Shown here: one piece after another, positions 15,763-22,500 of the stretch
How the letters are laid out: every line of letters begins with the position of its first letter
Position numbering within the stretch: the first letter of the stretch is position 1
Source of the DNA: CBDFKQ01 sp965248855
GTDB taxonomy: Bacteria > Bacteroidota > Bacteroidia > Cytophagales > 172606-1
Assembly (NCBI GenBank): GCA_965248855.1
Contig: CBDFKQ010000011.1
Span: 248,001 to 312,000 of the forward strand
Direction: 5' to 3'
DNA length: 64,000 nucleotides
Notes under the pieces: model-generated
The model's input: only the letters and a program-made list of their open reading frames with translations
The model's database searches: none
Told to the model about the DNA's origin: nothing
Translations under genes and position numbers: made by a program

Positions 15763-16422
15763 TTAAAATGGCAGATCGTCCGCTTCTGCCATGATGCTTT
15801 TAGGCATTGTTTGGTTAACACCCGGGTTTATTGATCCTTTTATTATCTTTCTCCCGCATACGTCAAACAGGTATTGAATCTGTTTGCTTTTATTATATTC
15901 TTTTGAGCCGTCAGGATATTCAAATATTTCCCATGCAGGTACGCCGTTTTGGTTTTCCTTTGTAAAGTATTTTTTAACGGGTGTTGCCTTGCCGCTTTCA
16001 TCTTCCTGAAAAAGAAAAACGTTCAGCAATTTCTTTTCTCCGTCCACTTTGTAGGCAGGCATCATTTTAAACTCTTTTGAAAAATCAATATTGGGAAGGA
16101 AGGATAAAAGGCTTATTGTATAGCCGCTCTTTAATTCAATGGAAATAAGGTAGGTTTCTTTTTTGTCGACGATGGTGATAATTAAAAATTCTCTCTCTTC
16201 TTCTATGCTTTCATAAAACACTTTTTTCTTTTTTATTTCTAATCCCGATAAATAACCGGAAAGGGAGGAGTAATCTTTCTCCCAATAATCCTTTGCTGAT
16301 TTGTTGGTCAATTTTTTCGCGCCGGTTCGGGGCATAATATCCATGTCGTAACATTGGATTTGAAACAGCCCTTTATTGATACCGGCAAAATAAAGGGTAT
16401 TATCGCTTTTTTCGTGAAGCAT
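15763..16422 (-). CDS. Putative single-stranded DNA-binding protein with SSB-type acidic tail
   Basis: The 219-residue protein ends in AEADDLPF, almost identical to the DDDIPF/DDLPF tip by which bacterial and phage SSB proteins recruit partner proteins. The body (1-200) is strand-rich, for example EREFLIITIVDKKETYLISIEL and KKLLNVFLFQ. This would suit an OB-like or viral SSB fold, though I do not recognise the domain. It sits upstream of the HUH Rep on the same strand, where an ssDNA-coating protein makes sense for rolling-circle replication. The tail is directly visible; the function is inferred from it and the context. Confidence 0.6.
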   Translation of the reverse strand: MLHEKSDNTLYFAGINKGLFQIQCYDMDIMPRTGAKKLTNKSAKDYWEKDYSSLSGYLSGLEIKKKKVFYESIEEEREFLIITIVDKKETYLISIELKSGYTISLLSFLPNIDFSKEFKMMPAYKVDGEKKLLNVFLFQEDESGKATPVKKYFTKENQNGVPAWEIFEYPDGSKEYNKSKQIQYLFDVCGRKIIKGSINPGVNQTMPKSIMAEADDLPF

Positions 16423-16444
16423 ATTTTTAATTGTTTATTGGTGA

Positions 16445-16636
16445 TTAATCGTTTAATATTTCCCTGGGAACAGGGTTTGGATTGCTTACTCTTTCTATAT
16501 AATCGCATTGGTCTATAACTGACCGGTAAAAATCTATTATTATTTTCCTTTCACGGTCAGAGAATATTTCAAATTCTATTGTCTTTGTATCATTAAGAAA
16601 GGCGTTGGCAAATCTTTTTGTTTCTGCTAATGTCAT
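16445..16636 (-). CDS. Small hypothetical protein of the replication operon
   Basis: This 63-residue, charged and mainly helical protein contains ERKIIIDFYRSVIDQCDYIERV. It lies 2 bases after the 86-residue gene and 22 bases before the SSB-tailed gene. No family or membrane segment is recognised. Close packing supports it as a real operon member. Confidence 0.5.
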   Translation of the reverse strand: MTLAETKRFANAFLNDTKTIEFEIFSDRERKIIIDFYRSVIDQCDYIERVSNPNPVPREILND

Positions 16637-16638
16637 AA

Positions 16639-16899
16639 TTAAAATAAATGAAGTTGAGTACTACGGGTTATTTGGTGCAGTTCATCCAAAGCCTGAATGA
16701 GTTTCAGCTTATTATTAAAATAATCCTGTTTGGCTTTATCTCTTTCGTTAATTATTCTATTAAGTTCTATCATGTCTTTTACATTTTTTGTTTTCTGTAA
16801 CCAACCTATATGATATAACTTGTCACGTTCTTCCCTTAAAGCATATATACTTGCTTTAAGGGAATCAATTTTGTTTTTAATTTCTGTCTCCTTTTTCAT
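16639..16899 (-). CDS. Small coiled-coil hypothetical protein
   Basis: The 86-residue protein is almost wholly helical and charged (KKETEIKNKIDSLKASIYAL, then NERDKAKQDYFNNKLKLIQALDELHQI). Two helices form a likely coiled-coil hairpin. Its ATG overlaps the stop of a 40-codon upstream gene (ATGA, 16896-16899), so translation is coupled. No function is recognised. Confidence 0.55.
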   Translation of the reverse strand: MKKETEIKNKIDSLKASIYALREERDKLYHIGWLQKTKNVKDMIELNRIINERDKAKQDYFNNKLKLIQALDELHQITRSTQLHLF

Positions 16900-17018
16900 C
16901 TTTCGGGACGGTTTATATGCCTTGCCCTGTTAAAGGTTTGTTTTAATTCTTCCACCACACGGAAAAACTTTGTTCTTCTTTCTTTTTTTACGTCTAACTT
17001 TTCTACATTTGCATTCAT
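16896..17018 (-). CDS. Very short basic protein
   Basis: An ATG at 17018 opens 40 codons, beginning MNANVEKLDVKKERRTKFF and ending RHINRPER. It overlaps the next gene by ATGA. The product is basic and helical and lacks a membrane segment. Its position exactly abutting the next start supports it as a real coupled gene. Function unknown. Confidence 0.45.
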   Translation of the reverse strand: MNANVEKLDVKKERRTKFFRVVEELKQTFNRARHINRPER

Positions 17019-17059
17019 TGTTATTGGGGGTTTAGGGTGAACTCTTTAATAATTGTTAG

Positions 17060-17096
17060 AATCCGGACAGGCCTCGAACCTCTTCGGATTTTTTTT
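17060..17096 (+). terminator. Long hairpin with T8 tail, also resembling a tRNA acceptor/T-arm minihelix
   Basis: Twelve-base arms (17060-17071 and 17079-17090; one C-C mismatch and one G-U) enclose the seven-base loop CCTCGAA and run into eight T. On the plus strand this is an intrinsic terminator with no visible upstream rightward gene. Read on the minus strand the loop is TTCGAGG closed by G-C, like a tRNA T-loop, and the 12-base stem equals T-stem plus acceptor stem. No D-arm or anticodon arm exists, so it is not a tRNA. Confidence 0.5.
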
Positions 17097-17292
17097 ATAT
17101 CATTTTTTTATTTGATTGTATTATAAGCGGTATCAAAAATGATTTGATTTTGTTTTCTTCATCAGGCTTCAGGCGGTTTTCATAGGCTGTTTGAATTTCA
17201 AAAAGCGGGTCGGTTACTCCTTCAGGTAGTTCTATACCATGCCATCCATTAATAAAATACATGACGTATAAATTAAAAAGTGCTTCTTTCAT
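17095..17292 (-). CDS. Small hypothetical protein
   Basis: This 65-residue protein begins MKEALFNLYVMYFINGWHGIELPEGVTDPL. It is mixed helix with no clear membrane span. Its gene is 16 bases downstream of the 75-residue gene on the same strand. It is probably an early gene of the element. Not recognised. Confidence 0.5.
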   Translation of the reverse strand: MKEALFNLYVMYFINGWHGIELPEGVTDPLFEIQTAYENRLKPDEENKIKSFLIPLIIQSNKKMI

Positions 17293-17308
17293 AGCTGATA
17301 TTTATATA

Positions 17309-17536
17309 TTAAGCACTTTCACTGATTTGATTTAAATTTTCAACTTCTTCCTTATAGCCATTAGATAAAAACCAGTTCATTACAAAGTTTTCTTCTACAA
17401 AATCAAGTTCATCTTTAATTATTTTATTATAAAGTTGTCGTTCATATTTATAATTAAAGTGGTTCACAAAGTCCTTTCCTAGAAGAACTCGAGATTTTTC
17501 ATTTAAACTATTATAAATTTTCTTTACTTTTTGCAT
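17309..17536 (-). CDS. Small hypothetical protein, first gene of the leftward replication block
   Basis: This is a 75-residue charged, helical protein containing KKIYNSLNEKSRVLLGKDFVNHF and DELDFVEENFVMNWFLSNGYKEEV. It is the most upstream leftward gene. The region in front of it (17537-17667) holds an ACTCAA-ATATTA-TTGAGT inverted repeat and must contain its promoter. No family is recognised. Confidence 0.5.
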   Translation of the reverse strand: MQKVKKIYNSLNEKSRVLLGKDFVNHFNYKYERQLYNKIIKDELDFVEENFVMNWFLSNGYKEEVENLNQISESA

Positions 17537-17565
17537 GGTTTTTATATATATTTACATTTAATTAC

Positions 17566-17583
17566 ACTCAAATATTATTGAGT
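17566..17583. promoter_or_regulatory. Operator-like inverted repeat at the element edge
   Basis: ACTCAA and TTGAGT flank a six-base spacer (ATATTA). The site lies between the leftward replication block and the rightward XRE relic. This is a usual position for a repressor binding site controlling divergent transcription. Confidence 0.35.
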
Positions 17584-17667
17584 AACAATACAAACATAAA
17601 GTATTACAAATTTCAAAAGTCAAGTATTTTATTTTTAAAATCAGAAATAATTAATCGATTAAATAAA

Positions 17668-18006
17668 ATGGAAATTTCAAAAAAACTAAGACACTTACGA
17701 AAGGAGAAGAAGAGTAACTGTTATGGAACTTGGCCAATGGAATTGGTGTTTCCAAGCAAGCAATTTATGATTATGAAAACGGTGGGGTTATGGCTCCTGC
17801 AAAAAGAATTAAGCAATTAGCTGATTTTTTTAAGGTATCAACTGACTATTTTTATTCGATGAAAGTCAATTTCAAGTTTTATAACTGAAGGACCTTCGCA
17901 AGATGAAAATAACCCTAGTGATTATCTTATCCAAGTATATAAAAAAACTTAGAAGATGACACTGAATGAAGTTTTGGTACAAAAGACAAGGAAGTTATGG
18001 AATAGC
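17668..18006 (+). pseudogene. Decayed XRE-family repressor gene
   Basis: An ATG at 17668 starts MEISKKLRHLRKEKK, the first helix of an XRE repressor. The remainder of the domain is present but in another frame (from about 17730: ANGIGVSKQAIYDYENGG, then IKQLADFFKVSTDYFY), so at least one and probably two frameshifts separate them. Further downstream ITEGPSQDENNPSDYLIQVYKK and LEDDTE appear in other frames with stops between. A complete ancestor would have had about 110-120 codons. It is low in GC like the chromosome and marks decay at the right side of the element. Confidence 0.7.
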
Positions 18007-18043
18007 AGGATAATTGCTGAACCGAGTTAATGGGAAAACCCTA

Positions 18044-18230
18044 GGGCAAGTGAATCGTCTATTTGTGTAGTTAAAACTATTACCCCTTTAATTGAATTTG
18101 GGATGATAGCATGATTATACAAATTCACTTGCCCAGTCGTGTAAAACACGATAACTAGACGGATCTAGTAGGTAGTCCCACGACCCATGTGGGACCACGA
18201 ATACTGCCTTTCAAGTAAAAATTGAAAGGC
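18044..18230 (+). ncRNA. Candidate structured RNA with pseudoknot and terminator
   Basis: A perfect stem pairs 18044-18054 with 18124-18134 and continues as 18062-18069 with 18116-18123. The bulge between them (18056-18061, CGTCTA) is complementary to 18156-18161 (TAGACG) beyond the stem, giving a pseudoknot. Two further hairpins follow: TCGTGT-AAA-ACACGA at 18137-18151, and a seven-base-pair GTCCCAC/GTGGGAC hairpin at 18175-18195. The series ends in a terminator hairpin. No open frame fits. It could be a small RNA, a group of REP-like palindromes, or a riboregulator; I match it to no known RNA class. Confidence 0.5.
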
Positions 18231-18236
18231 TTTATT
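18206..18236 (+). terminator. Intrinsic terminator ending the structured segment
   Basis: GCCTTTCAA and TTGAAAGGC form a nine-base-pair stem with a seven-base loop, followed by TTTATTATTA. It closes the candidate structured RNA on the plus strand. Confidence 0.6.
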
Positions 18237-18240
18237 ATTA

Positions 18241-18722
18241 TATAAGCCTCTCAATTACAATACTGCAAGGTAAAAATATTTGAATCCACATGCTCATCTT
18301 TAAGTTACCAATCCTTTAATACAAAGAATACAATTCATCCCTTAAAATAATTGATGAATGCCTTAACCTGAAGTTTAATTTAACTTCTCATGGCGCACGA
18401 AAAACCACCGGTACTCTTAAGAGAGAAGTAGCATAAATACTTTTAGATAAACCTGACCTATTGTGTCAGCTTTAATTAAGTTAATAAATTTTTTTAACGA
18501 TGATTAATTAAAATTGCTTTATAAAAAAATCCCCATACATTTGCAGTACTATCACGTATCCCAATTTAAATTAATTTTTGCTTCCTCTTTTCTGCAATAA
18601 TATTTATTGACTGAAAATAAATTGGAAAATTCATTACCCATTAACTTCATTAAAATAACCAATTCCTTATAAAAGGAAATGTTATTTATTGATTTTTTTT
18701 AGAATACTACTTCCACAACAAC
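18241..18722. other. Intergenic region before the RHS locus
   Basis: No intact gene is seen. Around 18380-18425 a short open stretch (SHGARKTTGTLKREVA) may be a coding relic, but nothing identifies it. The right half contains the promoter at 18513-18543 and AT-rich leader sequence. Confidence 0.4.
18513..18543 (+). promoter_or_regulatory. Bacteroidota-type promoter for the RHS locus
   Basis: ATTG at 18513-18516 and TACATTTG at 18536-18543 are separated by exactly 19 bases. This matches the TTTG-N19-TAnnTTTG consensus of the Bacteroidota primary sigma factor. Transcription would start near 18550, leaving a leader of about 170 bases before the first RHS-locus gene. Confidence 0.55.
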
Positions 18723-19505
18723 ATGAAAAAAAATGATCCGCAAGAAATTGCAATGATAAGGATATGTAACTTCATCGAAATTAAAAAAAATGTAAGTGCA
18801 GATACTATATTTAAAGTAAGGATAATCTTTAACATTTTAATAAAGAAAACTTTTTTGATTTTAATCCCTTTACTGTTTCTTTCCTTTTCCAAAAACATTT
18901 CTTTAACTAATATATATGGCTATAACAATTCCATATTAATAGCGCAAATTAAAAATGCAACTGCAGATAGAGTAGCTTACGCAGGTTTTGAAAGCTTAGA
19001 TAACAATGGTTATTGGAGTTATAGTTCTTCACCAAGTGCCATCGGAGGATCTATTACAGATCCCGGAAGAACGGGCATAAAGTATTATAATCTCAGTTCG
19101 GGCAATATAACACGTTCTTCACTTCCTGCCGGAAATTATTTTATCTCATTTTGGTCCACCGGTATTGTTAACGTGTCCGGTTCAAACTATAATATTATCA
19201 GGCAAAAAAATGGGACGGCTATTAATGGATGGACTTATTATGAATTTCTTGTTAACCTTTCCGCTTCCAATTCAACTATAACTTTAAGTGGCAGCAACCC
19301 AATTAAGATAGACGAAGTCAGGCTTTTTCCTGAAAATGCCCAAATGCTTACTTACACCTACGATCCTGTAATTGGTATAACCTCCGAGACAGACATTAAT
19401 AATATTACTCTCTATTATATTTATGATGAGTTTAACAGGTTAAGGTATATAAAAGATCATAGAGGAAATATTACCAAAAGATATACATATAATTTTAAGC
19501 ATTAA
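18723..19505 (+). CDS. Detached C-terminal module of an SpvB/YD-repeat protein with a new membrane lead
   Basis: The 260-residue product has a basic head and a hydrophobic segment (about 43-60, FLILIPLLFLSF) that may act as signal or anchor. From about 64 (NIYGYNNSILIAQIKNAT) to the end it resembles the terminal part of large secreted SpvB-like/YD proteins of this phylum. It has a jelly-roll-like stretch, then AQMLTYTYDPVIGITSETD and YYIYDEFNRLRYIKDHRGN, the last YD units. The 1217-residue protein at 26942-30595 stops just where this homology would begin. The start could also be the ATG at residue 11. It precedes the RHS gene by 42 bases. Confidence 0.65.
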   Translation: MKKNDPQEIAMIRICNFIEIKKNVSADTIFKVRIIFNILIKKTFLILIPLLFLSFSKNISLTNIYGYNNSILIAQIKNATADRVAYAGFESLDNNGYWSYSSSPSAIGGSITDPGRTGIKYYNLSSGNITRSSLPAGNYFISFWSTGIVNVSGSNYNIIRQKNGTAINGWTYYEFLVNLSASNSTITLSGSNPIKIDEVRLFPENAQMLTYTYDPVIGITSETDINNITLYYIYDEFNRLRYIKDHRGNITKRYTYNFKH

Positions 19506-19547
19506 TCATCCACACAATAGTTTACACTGTTTCAAAGATTAAATCTT

Positions 19548-22500
19548 ATGCATAAATACAACCTGTTAAAAATTACATTATTTTTCATTGTAATTAATTC
19601 TATTTTCCTTAATCAATGTTTTGCTCAATCAACGTTGAATACTTCTGCCGATCACAATTATACACAGGTTGAAACCATATTGGTAAGCGGCCTTACCACA
19701 GACCCGCAAATTGATGTCTTACCAGTAGAACAAAAAAGCACTGCTACACAATATCTGGACTTAATGGGTAAGCCTGATCAAACTATTATTTATCAAGGCT
19801 CACCAACAAAAAAAGATTTAATTAAGCCCTATATTTATGATAATTTAGGAAGGCAAAGCCAAATACATTTAGGTTATACCGCAGGCAGTGATAATTCCTT
19901 TAAAGTAAATCCTATTACTGACCAAACTGCTTTTTATCAAAACTTAAAATCTGATGCCGGTTCTTACGGAACAATCCAGTTTGAAAACTCTCCTTTGGGG
20001 AGACCTGTAAAACAATTTCAGGTAGGTACTGCTCCGCAGACAAACGGTGATCAGGCATTGAGTGCAAGCGTTCAATATGCCACTAATGCTGCCAATGAAA
20101 TTATCAAATGGGATGTTGATGCTACAGGGCAGGCTTCCGGTACTGCGTTTTATACAGCCTCTTCTCTATCATTAATTACTACAACAGATGCGGGTTTGAT
20201 GAAATCCAAAACTTATAAAAACCTAAGCGGACAGGTAGTTTGCAGCAAAGTACAAAAGGTTTATAACGATGAAACTCAGTACTTAACTACTTATTATGTA
20301 TATGACGATTTTGGGAACCTCCGTTTTATTGTCCCTCCCATGGCTGTCAATAACCTTGCAGCTCAAAATAACATTTTAAATTGGAACGATCCATTTTGCC
20401 AAAACTGGTTATTTGCCTTTCAATATGATATACGCCAACGCCCAATTGCTAAAAGTTCTCCAAACGGAGGGATTACGTATTTAATTTATGACCCATTAGA
20501 CAGGCCAATACTTTCCCAAGATCAGGTTCAGGCTGCTTTGAAACAATGGACATTTATTAAATATGATGTATTAGGAAGGACTATTTTGAAAGGGAAGTAT
20601 ACTACGGAATCTGTTATTACACCGTCGCAGATGCAAGTTAATGTTGATAATTATTATACGGCAACCGCACCTCCTAACTATTACGAATCAAGGAGCAATA
20701 CTGATTATACCAATCTGCATGGCTATTCAAATCAGGCTTTTCCAATTATTCAATCGCCTTTTACACATAATTCTCAAATCTATTCAGTAACATATTACGA
20801 TGATTATGATTTTGATTTTAATGGAGTAGAATTCGAAGCTGCTAAGCAGGAACAAGCTTATTTTGTTTCATCGGGTTATGAAAGCACACTTGCCGTAAGC
20901 ACCAAGGGAATGGTAACCGGTGCCAAAGACATTGTTTTACCATCACGTGATAATGCTAATGGAAATACCTGGATATATGTTTATTCCTTTTACGATGAAG
21001 AGGGGAAAGTGGTGCAAGTACAAAAAAATTATGGTGGCGAGTTTACAATTGATCTTTCTGAGGGTGAAGATGCAAAAGTGGACATCGTATCGCAAGTGTA
21101 TGATTTTGCAGGAAAATTATTAAAATCAGAACATCGCCATTTACAAAATATTACCAATAATACACCTTCTCTAATCCTTAAAAGGCGGTATAATTATGAT
21201 CACGCAGGGAGAACAACTCAATCATATTTACAGGTAGATACAGAACCTGAAAAATTAATTGCTTCTTATACTTATAACGAAATCGGCGAACTTACTCAAA
21301 AAAACCTGGGTAATAATTTGCAAATCATCGATTACAGTTATGATATCAATGGAAGATTAACAGGGATTAATGATAAAAAAATTAAGAGTGATTATACCCT
21401 ACAGGACGGGGTACTATATAGCCTTTCTTTGAATTATAATTTAACTGCCGACAATCATGCCGGTAGTTGGTATGCTCCACCGGGAAGGTTGAACGGCAGG
21501 CAATGGCTAAGTGCCAATACCTCTGAAAAGTTTCAGGACTATTACCAATTTGATGATCTTGGAAGGATTTCGTTTGCTTTTTCTCCGGTAACCGATGCAA
21601 ATAATAATCCGGGCAGGGTTTATAGTGTAAAGAATACTTATGAAGACAATGGTAATTTATTGTCCATGAAAAGAACTAACCTGGTTTCTAAAGCACCAAA
21701 TACAACTGATAAGTTAGGGGTTGTAGATAATCTTACTTATAAATATAATGGGAACCAGCTTGTTAGTGTAGAGGATGCAATAACTACCCCCACCCTTTCA
21801 AACGATTTTAAAGAAAAAGCACATGAAAGTTTAGAATACAGTTACGATGCTGCCGGCAAACTGCAAAGCGACAAAAATAAAGGAATATCGAGCATCTCTT
21901 ATAATGATCTTGACTTACCCGAAAATATCATTTTTGATAATTCCGGTACTAATTATATTAGTACTGCTTACTCAGCCTCCGGAGAAAAAGTAGCGTCTGT
22001 AACTATTTTGTCAAACTCATTAAAAAGTATAACCGAATACCTGTCCGGTTTCGTTTATGTGAATGATGTGCTACAATTTATATCTCATGAAGAAGGAAGA
22101 ATAATACCACCTCAAGTTACGGGTAAAACCACCTGGACTTATGAGTATGATTACCGTGATAATTTGGGCGGCCTTGTTATGTCGTTCAGGCAGGCAGAGG
22201 ACGTTCCTACCCAAACAGCCACTATGGAGCCTATATCTTCTACGACTTGGAGTTTCGCAGATGGCGCTGTGCGGAACAGCGAAAGGCAATATAGCGGTAA
22301 CTATTCTGCAAAATTATCCTCTTCCAGTCCTATTGGTGCATGGAAAACCATTAAGGTGGCTAAAGGAGACGTAATAACTATGGGCGCTTATGGTTCTTAT
22401 ACACAAGTACCTGCCAATAACACTGCTACCAATTTAATACCATTTGTTTCTACCATTCCATTGCAGGGAACAGAAACGGGCAACGCGGCCAATTTGCTTT

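Noticed and set aside
17060..17090. A tRNA gene suggested by a TTCGAGG loop and an acceptor-like stem on the minus strand.
   Set aside because: The stem closes directly on the T-arm. There is no D-arm, anticodon arm or CCA, so it cannot be a tRNA; it is kept only as a hairpin.
18044..18200. A group I intron, suggested by ACTAGACGG and TAGTCC strings like the P7 strands.
   Set aside because: The order of strands is wrong: the pseudoknot strand lies inside the long stem, and no P4-P6 or splice-site helix is visible. No flanking exon pair is evident.
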